The notes beneath the pieces are model-generated. The model saw only the letters and a program-made list of their open reading frames with translations. It did not search any database and was not told the DNA's origin. Below are positions 34,868 to 44,323 of a stretch of DNA of 64,000 nucleotides, piece after piece. The translations under genes and the position numbers were made by a program. The DNA lies in NCBI GenBank assembly GCA_040216735.1, contig JAVJOO010000002.1, positions 399,118-463,117 on the forward strand, given 5' to 3'. Positions within the stretch are counted from its first letter, which is position 1. The number at the start of each line of letters is the position of its first letter. This stretch comes from Alphaproteobacteria bacterium. GTDB lineage: Bacteria; Pseudomonadota; Alphaproteobacteria; SHVP01.

Positions 34868-36640
34868 ATGGCGGATGGTGGACGGTTTGAGACGCTGCTC
34901 GGGTTTGGGATACGGCGGCCCGCGGGGGACGTTGCCCGGCAGATTCTTGTCGACCAGGTGGCGATCGCGCGCCGCCAATACTTGGCGATCGGCGTCGCCG
35001 CCACGATCGGGACGGCGGTGGTGGTTGTCACATTCCGCGACATGGTCGCGCTTCATTACCTCTTGCCATGGGCGGCGATCGCGGCACTGACCGGTCTGTC
35101 CAGCATCCGGGCCGGGATCCGCCAGCGCCGCGCCGGCGAGCGCCAGCCGAAGGATGCCTTCGTCTCAGCGCGCAAAATTCTCTTCCGATCGTGGATTGCG
35201 GCGGCTTTTTGGGGCGCAACTTACTGTGTCGCCGCGGTCCTTTCTCACCGGACCGATCACGGCGTCCTCGCGGTGCCGGAACTGGTTGCACTGCTGTTCG
35301 CGGCCGGTACGGCGGCGGGGCTGATCGGCACCATGGGCATGATCCCGCTGTTGTGGGCTCCGATGACGGCGCTGATCCTGTTTCCGGTCGCCGCCGCCAA
35401 CGCTCTGAGCGGACACGACGAAAGCGTTTTGGTGGCGATCGTACTGACGTTGTTCGTCGCCGCGCTCTTCTTTACCGGCGCCAACGCCCACGCGAGCTAT
35501 GTCCGAAACGCTCACTTGCGCGATCGCGCCGCACGATTAGCCGCTGAGAAGACCGCGGTCGAAGCCGACCTCGCGCAGTTTTTCGAGCGCACCAACACCC
35601 TTATCGCGATCATCGAAATCGGCAGCGGCGGCCGGTTCGTCCGCGCCAATCCGATCTGGGCGCGAATCCTGGGCTACGCGCCGGCGGAGATCGTCGGGCG
35701 GTTGAGCAGCGAATTCATCCACCCCGACGACATGGAGAAAGCGCGCGCGGCGTTCGTCGAGGTCCAGGCGGGCGCCGACGTCAGCGGCTTGATCCTGCGC
35801 TACCGCAGCAAAACCGGCCCGTACCGCTGGTTGCAATGGAACGTGACCTACGACGCAGCGACCCGCCACGCCTTCTGCACCGCCTCCGACGTCACCGAGC
35901 GCGAACAGTCGCGCACCCTCAAGGAGCAACTCGTGTCCACCGTGAGCCACGAGTTGCGGACGCCGCTGACCTCGCTCAAGGCGTCGCTCGGCCTGTTGTC
36001 GGCGGGACTGGCGGCGGATTCGACGGCGCGCGACCGGCTGATCGAAATCGCCGACCGCAACGCCGACCGCCTGACCACGCTGACCAACGACTTCCTCGAT
36101 CTCGAACGGCACGGCGCCACGCGCTATCTCGAGATCGAGGCCTGCGGCTTAGGCGAGATCGTCGCCGCCGCGGTGGCCGACTTGCAACCGGTGCTGGAAC
36201 CGACCGGGGTGACGTGCGTCGTTCACGATGCAACGGACGGCGCCAAGGTGACGGGCGACCGCGACCGGATCGGCCAGGTAGTGAACAATTTGTTGTCGAA
36301 CGCGTTCAAGTTCGCGCCGGTCAATAGCGAGATTCGAATCGACGTCGAGAGCCAGGGCGACGTCGCCCGGGTGGCCGTTGCCGACCGTGGCGAAGGCCTA
36401 CCGCTGGGTACCGCAGGCTCGGTGTTCGAGCGCTTCGTACAGGTCAACACGCCCCGGCGCGGCGTCGGCGGCAGCGGACTTGGCCTCGCGATCTCGAAGG
36501 AACTGATCGACGCGATGGGGGGAACCATCGGCGTCGACAGCATCCCGGGCCACGGCGCGACATTCTTTTTTGAACTACCGCTCGCACCCGTGGGCGAGAT
36601 GACCGCCGCCGAACCCGAGATGGACCATGGCCAATCTTGA
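34868..36640 (+). CDS. Membrane PAS histidine kinase
   Basis: 590 aa. Six or so membrane helices (about residues 35-215) are followed by a short coiled coil, a PAS domain (about 235-350), HisKA with the phospho-acceptor in TVSHELRTPL (His near 361), and HATPase_c with NNLLSNAFKF, DRGEGL and GGSGLGLAI. No receiver domain and no adjacent response regulator. It is a paralogue of the kinase at 54096-55889, with the same order and similar motifs (FFERTN, YRWLQWN). The signal is unknown; the MASE-like membrane part may sense it. Confidence 0.92.
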   Translation: MADGGRFETLLGFGIRRPAGDVARQILVDQVAIARRQYLAIGVAATIGTAVVVVTFRDMVALHYLLPWAAIAALTGLSSIRAGIRQRRAGERQPKDAFVSARKILFRSWIAAAFWGATYCVAAVLSHRTDHGVLAVPELVALLFAAGTAAGLIGTMGMIPLLWAPMTALILFPVAAANALSGHDESVLVAIVLTLFVAALFFTGANAHASYVRNAHLRDRAARLAAEKTAVEADLAQFFERTNTLIAIIEIGSGGRFVRANPIWARILGYAPAEIVGRLSSEFIHPDDMEKARAAFVEVQAGADVSGLILRYRSKTGPYRWLQWNVTYDAATRHAFCTASDVTEREQSRTLKEQLVSTVSHELRTPLTSLKASLGLLSAGLAADSTARDRLIEIADRNADRLTTLTNDFLDLERHGATRYLEIEACGLGEIVAAAVADLQPVLEPTGVTCVVHDATDGAKVTGDRDRIGQVVNNLLSNAFKFAPVNSEIRIDVESQGDVARVAVADRGEGLPLGTAGSVFERFVQVNTPRRGVGGSGLGLAISKELIDAMGGTIGVDSIPGHGATFFFELPLAPVGEMTAAEPEMDHGQS

Positions 36641-36734
36641 GCACAACAAAGCCACCGGTGTCGCGTTCTACGAATTGATGTTCAGCGCGGCGCCCAACAA
36701 CGGGATGTTTAGGCGGGTCGAATCGGAACGTTGA
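36627..36734 (+). pseudogene. Short SnoaL/NTF2-like N-terminal remnant
   Basis: A 35-codon frame beginning MANLEHNKATGVAFYELMF resembles the N-terminus of SnoaL-like proteins (EANKATVLAFYDLMF pattern), but ends soon after. It overlaps the kinase end by 14 nt and the next start (TGATG). It may be a decayed gene or a short coupling peptide. Confidence 0.4.
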
Positions 36735-37243
36735 TGGCGATGAAGAGAGACATTGCGGCATGGGACGGCAAAGCAACCGACCCGATCGCCGCGGTCTATG
36801 CGCGGCACAATACGGACAAAGGGTTTCTGGCCGAGGCGATTGCGCTGTGCGCCGATGCGGCGTGCGCCCGCGGCGCGACGTGGTTGTTGAAACGCTGGCT
36901 TGAGGACGGTCGCGGGCCGGTGGCGGCGGCGCTGACGCACCGCTTGTTGACGCACCTCGGCACCCTCGCCCACTGGGAAGCGAAACTGCATGTTCTCCAA
37001 GCGCTTCCCCATTTGACGATCGCCCCCGACGATGCGCCAGCGGTGGCCCGGTTCGTGGCGACCTGCCTTGGCGACGAGGCCACATTTGTGCGCGCCTGGG
37101 CCTATACCGGTCTGCACCAATTGGCGGTGCAACACCCGGCCTACCGCGAGGACGCCCAGCGTACTTTGGAGACAGCGATGACGGTCGCACAACCGGCTTC
37201 GGTCAGGGTGCGCATTCGCAAAGCGCTGGCAGCCGGCTTTTGA
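36734..37243 (+). CDS. Hypothetical HEAT-repeat-like protein
   Basis: 169 aa, soluble and almost all helical. Repeating helix pairs such as LTHRLLTHLGTLAHWEAKLHVLQALP and VRAWAYTGLHQLAVQHP resemble HEAT or armadillo repeats. No catalytic motif is seen. Start ATG 36734 overlaps the stop of the preceding short frame. Function unknown; a protein-binding role is likely from the fold. Confidence 0.7.
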   Translation: MAMKRDIAAWDGKATDPIAAVYARHNTDKGFLAEAIALCADAACARGATWLLKRWLEDGRGPVAAALTHRLLTHLGTLAHWEAKLHVLQALPHLTIAPDDAPAVARFVATCLGDEATFVRAWAYTGLHQLAVQHPAYREDAQRTLETAMTVAQPASVRVRIRKALAAGF

Positions 37244-37402
37244 GAACAACCGCTCGGTTTCGCCGCCCAGAATGACAGCAGCGGCTCCGCCTGACGTGAT
37301 TTGCCACGACAGGGCGCGAGCCACAAAGTGCGCTAGCGTCGCGGGAGCGGCATCGGCGCGATGCCGGGCATCGAATGGAATCTATTCGGGAGAATAATAC
37401 CC

Positions 37403-37792
37403 ATGGGTCGAGCGGCGAAATCGCGCATCGGGGCTGTTGTCGGCGCGCTGGTGGTGGTGGTCGGGTTTGCGCTGATCGGCGGGTCGCAGGCGTTGGGCGC
37501 GCATCCGTGGTGGGCAGTCAATGTCGGCTATATCGGCGGCGCAGCCGGGACGGTGGTATGGTTGGTGCTGGGTATGATCGGCCTGGGCCAGCGGCGGACC
37601 GCCTTCGCGGCGGCGGTCGTTCTGGTGGCGGCGGGCATTGGGACGTGGATCGGCAAGACCAACTTTGCCGCGTCCTACGCCGAGGACGCCCTGGCCGGAC
37701 GCTTCTGGTATTACGGGTGGATCGTCGCGCTGGCGGCAGCGACGGTGCTGATTGCCGCGGTGCTGTACGCCATGGTAGCGCGCCGCGCCTGA
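37403..37792 (+). CDS. Small four-helix membrane protein
   Basis: 129 aa from ATG 37403, with four hydrophobic segments beginning with IGAVVGALVVVVGFALIGGS and ending with VALAAATVLIAAVLYAMVARRA. No known motif. The upstream in-frame ATG (37361) would add a polar extension before the first helix and is less likely. Function unknown. Confidence 0.7.
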   Translation: MGRAAKSRIGAVVGALVVVVGFALIGGSQALGAHPWWAVNVGYIGGAAGTVVWLVLGMIGLGQRRTAFAAAVVLVAAGIGTWIGKTNFAASYAEDALAGRFWYYGWIVALAAATVLIAAVLYAMVARRA

Positions 37793-37901
37793 CGCGCGGG
37801 CGGCAGTGTGCCTATCTGGAATAAAACGTACTGCGGCTCCGTTAGCCGTTTAGACCGTCACGGGCGTGACGTCGCTGTTCTCCAATACGAAGGACCTTTC
37901 C

Positions 37902-38555
37902 ATGAAGTCCGCTTTTCATATTCTCGCCGCTGTTGCGACGGTGGCGGTTCTCGCCGCACCGGCGCAGGCCCAAATGAAACAATCCCACGCACACATGAAG
38001 CATGTGATCACCTCGTGGAACGATACCCCCGACCAGGCCGGCTTGCTGCCGACCGCGCTTGAGGAACTGGAGATCGCGCAACAGCATGCGGCGCTGGCGT
38101 TGGCGAAGCCCGACGATCTGGCCTCGATCAAAATGCATACCGGCCACGTGATTCATGCGCTCGACCCGTCGGTCGAAGCAAAGGGGCCGGGGCGCGGCTA
38201 TGGCGTGGTCAAGGCCGCAAGCGGCGCGGCCAAGCACATCGGCTTTGCCGCCGCGGCACCCGACGCCTCGGACGGGGTCAAGGCCCATGCGGTGCATGTG
38301 TCGGCCAGCGCCGAGAACGTCGTGACCTGGGCGGCGGCGGCGATCGCGCTCGCCAAGGAAATCCAGGCCTCGGGCGATGCCGCCGACGCCAAGGCCAAGG
38401 CAATGCGTCTGCAAGCCACGCTGGACACCATGATGACCGGCACCGACGCCAACGGCGACGGCAAGATCACCTGGGAAAAGGGCGAAGGCGGCCTCGACCA
38501 AGCCGCCGAACACATGGGCTTCATGGCCGACGGCGAAGAGGGCTTTTCGTCCTAA
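37902..38555 (+). CDS. Exported protein with EF-hand-like loop
   Basis: 217 aa from ATG 37902. A signal peptide ends at AQAQ. The mature protein is helical and His-rich, with spaced HAHMKH, HAALAL, MHTGHVIHALD and HAVHVSASAE. Near the C-terminus DANGDGKITWEKGE matches a calcium-binding EF-hand loop. Recurrent His on helices could bind metal or heme. I do not recognise the family. A strong terminator follows at 38580. Confidence 0.75.
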   Translation: MKSAFHILAAVATVAVLAAPAQAQMKQSHAHMKHVITSWNDTPDQAGLLPTALEELEIAQQHAALALAKPDDLASIKMHTGHVIHALDPSVEAKGPGRGYGVVKAASGAAKHIGFAAAAPDASDGVKAHAVHVSASAENVVTWAAAAIALAKEIQASGDAADAKAKAMRLQATLDTMMTGTDANGDGKITWEKGEGGLDQAAEHMGFMADGEEGFSS

Positions 38556-38579
38556 CACCGCCTGCGTTCGTCTCGCGGC

Positions 38580-38612
38580 AAAACCCCGGCCCTGGCGCCG
38601 GGGTTTTCTTTT
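38580..38612 (+). terminator. Rho-independent terminator
   Basis: Stem AAAACCCCGGC / GCCGGGGTTTT with a 6-nt loop, followed by CTTTT. It lies 25 nt after the stop of the exported EF-hand protein. The A- and T-flanked stem may also act for the minus-strand DUF3096 gene. Confidence 0.85.
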
Positions 38613-38676
38613 GGGGATTAGGGCTAAGTCTTCCCGCGTAGCATCCGACGTGCCGCTCGACTCCGCGGCGACGCCC

Positions 38677-38817
38677 TTACCCGAGGGCGATGAACAGACC
38701 GGCGGCGCCCGCGATGATAAGGTAGGTGGCGACGATATAGCTGAGCAGCGCTGGCCTTAGAAAGATCAGGATGCCGGCAATAACCGAAATGACCGACTGC
38801 CAAATGATCAGGTTCAT
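38677..38817 (-). CDS. DUF3096 family small membrane protein (46 aa)
   Basis: The frame reads MNLIIWQSVISVIAGILIF, then LRPALLSYIVATYLIIAGAAGLF. This two-helix pattern with a central RP-x-LL-x-YIVA matches DUF3096. GGAGG precedes the ATG by 7 nt. Function unknown; such proteins are widespread in Proteobacteria. It diverges from mprF, sharing a 48-nt intergenic space. Confidence 0.8.
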   Translation of the reverse strand: MNLIIWQSVISVIAGILIFLRPALLSYIVATYLIIAGAAGLFIALG

Positions 38818-38865
38818 GTGTGCCTCCTACCGTTATCCGTGTCGGCACACTATAGGAGAATGCTA

Positions 38866-41457
38866 ATGCCGACGCCCGAGACCGGCGTCGACACCGCGCG
38901 CGACGGCGGAAAACCGCGCCTGGCACGGTTTCTCCCGCTGGTCAGCCTGGCCGTCTTCGCCGCCGGCATTTGGGTGTTGCACAGTGCCTTGGCGGGTCAC
39001 GATATTGGTGAGATCGTCAGCGGCATCCTGCGCCATCCGCCGGGGCAAATTGTCCTGGCGGTGTGTTTCACGGGCGCGAGCTACACGTTGCTGATGGGAT
39101 ACGACTGGCTTGCGCTGCACCACCTCGGTAAATCGCTGCCGCTCGGCCGGGTCGCCGCAACATCGTTTGTCAGTTTCGCTGTCGGCCTCAACCTGGGCGC
39201 CGCCGCCCTAACCGGCGGGTCGCTCCGGTTGCGGATGTATGCCGCCGCGGGGCTCAGCGCGATCGAGGTCGGTGCCGTCATCGCCTTTCTGTTGCTCGCC
39301 ACCGGGCTCGGCCTTGGAACCCTCGCCGGCGCCACCCTGTTGATCGAAACACCGGCGGTTTTCGCGGCAGCGGGCATCCCGCTGTGGTCGGCGCGGACAC
39401 TCGGCGCCGTCTTCCTCGGTGCGGTCGCAGGTTATTTTGTCCTGGCGCTCCTCCGCCGCCGTCCGATCCGCATATTCGGCTATGAAGTCCGCGTCCCCGG
39501 TTTTGGAATTTCGCTCGCACAACTGACGGTATCGGTCGCCGATATCGGTTTCGCCGCCGCCGTTCTTTTCGTCGTGTTGCCGCCGGAGGCGAACCTTTCC
39601 TTTGTCGCCTTCCTCGGCCTCTTCGTCGTTGCCGCCACGGCCGGCACCCTGAGCAACGTTCCGGGCGGGGTCGGGGTATTCGAGGCCGTCATTGTGTTGC
39701 TGTTGCCCGCAGCGCCAACGGATGTGCTCTTGAGCGCAATGCTGACCTACCGCGCGATTTACTACTTCTTACCGCTCCTCCTCGCGGGCGGCCTCCTCAG
39801 CGTTCTCGAACTACGTACGGCCAAAGTTGTCTTACCGGTTCGCGTGGCGGGGACGCTCTTAGCTGCGCGCTTCGTCGCCCCCCAGGTCCTCGGCACGTTG
39901 ACGTTCCTCGCTGGCGCGCTCTTACTGCTGTCGGGCGCGACACCGGCGGTGGCGACGCGGGTCGCGTTCCTGCGCGACGTGCTACCGCTGTCGTTACTCG
40001 AAATCTCGCACCTGCTGGCAAGCGCGGTCGGGTTCACGTTGCTGATCTTGGGCCGCGGTCTATACCGCCGTCTCAATGCCGCGTGGTGGCTGTCGATCGC
40101 TGGCCTTTCGGCGGGGGTAGCGCTGTCGTTGGCGAAGGGGTTCGATTACGAGGAGGCGAGCATTCTCGGCGTCATCTTGGTGCTGCTGTTACCGGCGCGG
40201 CGCGCGTTTTACCGGCATGCTTCGCTGATGTCGCCAACGTTGACGCCGGGATGGTTGACGGCGATCGCCACAGCGGTCCTTGCGTCGTTCTGGGTCGGCG
40301 CAGCGTCCTTTCGGCAGATTCCGTTTAGCGACGGATTGCTGATCGATTTCGCGTTCGCGGGCGATGCCGCGCGGTTCCTGCGGGCGTCGCTGGTCGTCGC
40401 CGCGGTGGCGGGATGTTTTGCGTTCTGGCGCCTGTTGAGCGGCGGCGCGCCGCGTCTCGCCGCCGTCGATGCCGCGAGCGAAGCGGCAGCCGCGGCGATC
40501 GTTGCGGCGTCGCCCGACCCGAACGCCAAGCTGGCCCTGACCGGCGACAAGCGATTTTTGTTCAGCGACACCGGCCGCAGCATGATCATGTTCGGTGTGG
40601 CCGGGCGCAGTTGGATATCGATGGGCGATCCCATCGGCCCCAGGGACGAGTGGGAAGCTCTGTTGTGGCGCTTTCGCGAGTTGAGCGACCGCCACGACGG
40701 CCGCATCGTCTTCTATCAAATCGACGAGGAGGACCTCGGGCTCTACGCGGATATCGGCCTGACCCTGCTGAAGATCGGCGAAGAAGCCGACGTTCCGTTA
40801 GCGGACTTTTCGTTGCAGGGTGGCGCGCGGGCAAAGCTTCGCCAGACCATGAAACGTGCCGGGCGCGCCGGCGCAACGTTCGCGGTGGCGATGCCGCCAC
40901 ATTCGCCGGCGTTCATGGCGGAGGTGAGAGCCGTCTCCGACCGCTGGCTTGCCGATAAGAACACCGCCGAGAAGGGTTTTTCGGTCGGGCGATTTAGCGA
41001 CCGCTATTTGGCGGACCAGCCGCTGGCGACGGTCAAGGTCGGTGCGCAGACGGTTGCCTTCACCAACATTTGGACCGGTCGGGCCGGCGGTGAGTTCAGC
41101 ATCGACCTGATGCGCCATACCCAAGATGCGCCCGACGGCATCATGGATTTTCTGTTCGTGTCGCTCATGTTGTGGGGAAAGGAGCAGGGCTATGCTTCCT
41201 TCAGCTTGGGCGTCGCGCCGCTCTCCGGCCTCGCAGTTCATCCCTTGGCGCCGACATGGCAGAGGCTTGGCGCCGCCGTCTATCGGCACGGCGAATATTT
41301 CTACAACTTCGAAGGACTGCGGCACTACAAAGAGAAGTTCGACCCGGTATGGCGACCGAAGTACATCGCCGCGCCCCCAGGGCTCGCGCTCCCGCAAATA
41401 TTGCTCGACATCACGCGGCTAATTTCCGGCGGCGTCAGGGGGTTGCTGGTCCGCTAA
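38866..41457 (+). CDS. mprF: Bifunctional phosphatidylglycerol lysyltransferase/flippase MprF-like
   Basis: 863 aa from ATG 38866, placed 8 nt after AGGAG; ATG 38860 is too close to it. The N-terminal half holds about 13-14 membrane helices (the flippase part, including the GxxGVFE motif VPGGVGVFE). The C-terminal DUF2156 domain has ISMGDPIGP, FYQID and the end motif LRHYKEKFDPVWRPKY. MprF transfers an amino acid from aminoacyl-tRNA to phosphatidylglycerol and flips the lipid, lowering the surface negative charge and giving resistance to cationic peptides. Confidence 0.93.
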   Translation: MPTPETGVDTARDGGKPRLARFLPLVSLAVFAAGIWVLHSALAGHDIGEIVSGILRHPPGQIVLAVCFTGASYTLLMGYDWLALHHLGKSLPLGRVAATSFVSFAVGLNLGAAALTGGSLRLRMYAAAGLSAIEVGAVIAFLLLATGLGLGTLAGATLLIETPAVFAAAGIPLWSARTLGAVFLGAVAGYFVLALLRRRPIRIFGYEVRVPGFGISLAQLTVSVADIGFAAAVLFVVLPPEANLSFVAFLGLFVVAATAGTLSNVPGGVGVFEAVIVLLLPAAPTDVLLSAMLTYRAIYYFLPLLLAGGLLSVLELRTAKVVLPVRVAGTLLAARFVAPQVLGTLTFLAGALLLLSGATPAVATRVAFLRDVLPLSLLEISHLLASAVGFTLLILGRGLYRRLNAAWWLSIAGLSAGVALSLAKGFDYEEASILGVILVLLLPARRAFYRHASLMSPTLTPGWLTAIATAVLASFWVGAASFRQIPFSDGLLIDFAFAGDAARFLRASLVVAAVAGCFAFWRLLSGGAPRLAAVDAASEAAAAAIVAASPDPNAKLALTGDKRFLFSDTGRSMIMFGVAGRSWISMGDPIGPRDEWEALLWRFRELSDRHDGRIVFYQIDEEDLGLYADIGLTLLKIGEEADVPLADFSLQGGARAKLRQTMKRAGRAGATFAVAMPPHSPAFMAEVRAVSDRWLADKNTAEKGFSVGRFSDRYLADQPLATVKVGAQTVAFTNIWTGRAGGEFSIDLMRHTQDAPDGIMDFLFVSLMLWGKEQGYASFSLGVAPLSGLAVHPLAPTWQRLGAAVYRHGEYFYNFEGLRHYKEKFDPVWRPKYIAAPPGLALPQILLDITRLISGGVRGLLVR

Positions 41458-41793
41458 GAGCTTGGCAGCCTGTCGATCTAAAGCGATTGGGTCATTAGAA
41501 ACCCCGCCAACATCCAAAGAGATTGCACGGGGTTTCTCAAAGTCTGCGAGGGTTTGTGTGCCTCGCGCCCGACCTAAGGCCGGGCTATATGCGGTGGTCG
41601 TTCGTCGAGGGTCCCGTTCACCGGTGACTCGGGCCCCCCACGTTGTGCGGTGGAGTCATGCGTGCGCACCTCCTGTCCCTTCCACGGTCACCATGCACCG
41701 TGGATGTCGTTATGATCGCGCCGCGTGCGACGAAAATCAATTCACATTAAGGGTCAGGATAACTGACAGGAATTCGTTGCGCGCGATGGAAAG
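41458..41793. other. Intergenic region without a clear gene
   Basis: 336 nt between convergent mprF and the universal stress gene. A GAAACCCCG / CGGGGTTTC pair (41498-41506, 41528-41536) with a long 21-nt loop may act as a terminator for mprF. Open frames here run antisense into the usp gene and look spurious. Confidence 0.45.
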
Positions 41794-42648
41794 CTATCGC
41801 AGCAGCACGACCGGTATTTTGCATTCGCGCACCATCGCCGTTGTGGTCGAACCGATGATCAAACTGCGGATGCGGGAATGACCGTAGGCGCCCATGACGA
41901 GGAGGCCGATCCCGTCGGCCTCAACGGCTTGCGCGATCACCGATTCGGTGTGGCCCTGAACGATCGCGGCATCGACCGTGTAGCCGCTGGCCTTGAGGGT
42001 CGCCGCCGCGTTGTCGAGGCTGAGCCGGTTCTTCACGGTGTCCGAACCGACCATCAGCAAACGACACGCCAAATCCTTGAACAACGCACTGCGAGCGACG
42101 TGCCCGACCGCCCGCATACTGCTGGGACCGCCGTCATAGGCGATGAGAAAGCGGTCGATCGGTTTGAAGGCTCGCGACGCGACAAACACAGGCGCGGCGC
42201 AGGCGCGCACGACGCGTTCGAGGTTGGACCCGAGATGGAGTTTGGCGAAGTCCGCGGCCTCGCCGCGCTTGCCGATCACCACCATTTCGGTATCGGCCCC
42301 GCCGTCGGTCACCTCGTCGACGATGTCGCCGAGCCGTAGCCGCGTCGTTACCGCCGCGATCCCAGCGGCCGTAATAGCGGCTTGCGCGTCGTCCAAAATA
42401 GCGCGGCCGCGTTTGTGGGCGAGTTTGGCGCTCTGTTCGTCGTGGGCGCTGAGTTCTTCGAGGAGCGCGGTACGCGCGCCCAACGCGATGCTGCCCGACA
42501 GATTGGGCGAGGCGCCCGCGGTTTGGCGGCGCCCGAGGACGTGCAGCACATCGACCGCGCCACCGGTCCGCCCGGCAATCCAGGCGGCATGGCCGCACAC
42601 GCTTGCGGCGTAGAGCGAGCCGTCGACGAGGGCGAGGATCTTGGTCAT
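41794..42648 (-). CDS. Tandem universal stress protein (UspA domains)
   Basis: 284 aa with two Usp domains. The first starts ALVDGSLYAASV and has VIGKRGEA with HLGSNLERV. The second starts LIAYDGGPSSM and has the full ATP-binding motif GAYGHSRIRSLIIGSTT. Usp proteins bind ATP and accumulate under stress. It lies 14 nt after the SulP gene, so the two are likely one transcript; Usp may modulate the transporter. Confidence 0.92.
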   Translation of the reverse strand: MTKILALVDGSLYAASVCGHAAWIAGRTGGAVDVLHVLGRRQTAGASPNLSGSIALGARTALLEELSAHDEQSAKLAHKRGRAILDDAQAAITAAGIAAVTTRLRLGDIVDEVTDGGADTEMVVIGKRGEAADFAKLHLGSNLERVVRACAAPVFVASRAFKPIDRFLIAYDGGPSSMRAVGHVARSALFKDLACRLLMVGSDTVKNRLSLDNAAATLKASGYTVDAAIVQGHTESVIAQAVEADGIGLLVMGAYGHSRIRSLIIGSTTTAMVRECKIPVVLLR

Positions 42649-42662
42649 CGGTCGATCTTAGC

Positions 42663-44147
42663 CTAATGCCCCATGAGGCGCTCAAGTGCGCCGGGTTTGT
42701 CATGGATCGCGAGTTTGTCGACGATCGTCTCGCTGGCCTGGTTGATGCCGACGATGTCGACATCGGCGCCTTCGCGGCGGAACTTGAGCACCACCATGTC
42801 GAGCGCGGCAACGCTGGAAATGTCCCAGATATGGGCGTGGGTGACGTCGATCGTGACTCTGTCGGGCGCTTCGCGGAAATCGAACGCGGCGGTGAAGGCT
42901 TCGGCCGAGGCGAAGAATATTTGGCCCTCGACGACATAGGTGCGCGCCCGCCCGTCGGGCGACAGGGTCGAGGTAACGCGAAAAATCTGCGCGATCTTCC
43001 AGGAGAAGAAAATCCCCGACAGCAGCACGCCGACGAGAACGCCGATGGCGAGGTTGTGGGTCAGGACAACGCCGACGACTGTCGCCACCATAACGATCGA
43101 CGACGAGCGCGGATGATGGCGCAGGTTCTTGATCGACGACCAACTGAACGTGCCGATCGATACCATGATCATGATCGCGACCAGCGCCGCCATCGGAATA
43201 CGCCCGACCCAATCGCCTAGCACGACAATCATGAACAATAGGAACGCGCCGGCGCAGAAGGTCGATAGACGGCCCCGCCCGCCCGACTTCACGTTGATCA
43301 TCGACTGACCGATCATCGCGCACCCGGCCATGCCGCCGATGAACCCAGTGGCGGTGTTTGCAATGCCCTGACCGATGCATTCGCGGTTCTTGTCGCTGGG
43401 GGTGTCGGTGAGTTCGTCGACGATTGACGCGGTCATCAACGATTCGAGCAACCCCACTGCCGCGACCGCTGCCGAATAGGGCAGGATGATCATCAACGTC
43501 TCAAGGTTGAATGGAATTTGCGGGATGAGGAAGATCGGCAGCGTCGAGGGTAGTTCGCCCAGGTCGCTGACGGTGCGGACATCGAATCCGAACAGCATCG
43601 CCGCGGCGGTCAGCAACAGGATGCAGACGAGCGGCGACGGGATCGATTTGGTCAGTAGTGGAAACAGGTAGATGACCGCTAGCCCCGCCGCGACCATGAG
43701 ATAGGTCAACCACGGCACGCCGATCAGTTCAGGAACTTGGGCGAGGAAAATAAGGATCGCCAAGGCGTTGACGAAACCCGTCATCACCGAACGTGAAACA
43801 AAGCGCATCACCATGCCGAGCCGCAGGATCCCGGCGGCAATTTGCAACAACCCCGCCAAGACCGTGGCGGCGAGCAGGTACTGCAGGCCGTAGTCCTTGA
43901 CCAGGGTCACCATCAGCACGGCGGTGGCGGCGGTCGCCGCCGAAATCATCCCAGGTCTGCCGCCGGTGATGGCAACCAACACGGCGATGGAGAAGGACGC
44001 ATAGAGGCCGACCTTGGGGTCGACCCCGGCGATCACCGAAAAGGCGATGGCTTCGGGGATCAATGCCAGGGCAACAACCAGTCCGGCGAGCAGGTCGCCC
44101 CGGATATTGCCGATCCATTGATCGCGGTAGGCGGCGAGGAACGTCAC
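42663..44147 (-). CDS. SulP family anion transporter with STAS domain
   Basis: 494 aa from GTG 44147, which has GGAG upstream and begins just before the conserved YRDQWIGNIRGDLLAGL. About twelve helices with PEAIAFSVIAGVDPKVGLY and the long TM core. The C-terminal STAS domain (VTIDVTHAHIWDISSVAALD) follows. SulP proteins move sulfate, bicarbonate or other anions with Na+ or H+. The longer frame to 44270 is unlikely in composition. Confidence 0.92.
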   Translation of the reverse strand: MTFLAAYRDQWIGNIRGDLLAGLVVALALIPEAIAFSVIAGVDPKVGLYASFSIAVLVAITGGRPGMISAATAATAVLMVTLVKDYGLQYLLAATVLAGLLQIAAGILRLGMVMRFVSRSVMTGFVNALAILIFLAQVPELIGVPWLTYLMVAAGLAVIYLFPLLTKSIPSPLVCILLLTAAAMLFGFDVRTVSDLGELPSTLPIFLIPQIPFNLETLMIILPYSAAVAAVGLLESLMTASIVDELTDTPSDKNRECIGQGIANTATGFIGGMAGCAMIGQSMINVKSGGRGRLSTFCAGAFLLFMIVVLGDWVGRIPMAALVAIMIMVSIGTFSWSSIKNLRHHPRSSSIVMVATVVGVVLTHNLAIGVLVGVLLSGIFFSWKIAQIFRVTSTLSPDGRARTYVVEGQIFFASAEAFTAAFDFREAPDRVTIDVTHAHIWDISSVAALDMVVLKFRREGADVDIVGINQASETIVDKLAIHDKPGALERLMGH

Positions 44148-44323
44148 GTATGGAAACTCCCGTGGTCGCGCGGCGGGCACACACCGTCCGCGGCGCGGCG
44201 TTCTGTAAGACGTAGAGGGATCGGGGATGACTGCCGTCGGCAGGCCGTCGGCGGTCGCGGCGGCCACCATAGGGGGCCACCGTGCTGCAATGCAACATTG
44301 GTCGTTGAGGGAGCCTAGGCCGC

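Noticed and set aside
41498-41536. Inverted repeat GAAACCCCG / CGGGGTTTC as a definite terminator
   Set aside because: The loop is 21 nt and there is no T-run, so it was not listed as a terminator on its own.
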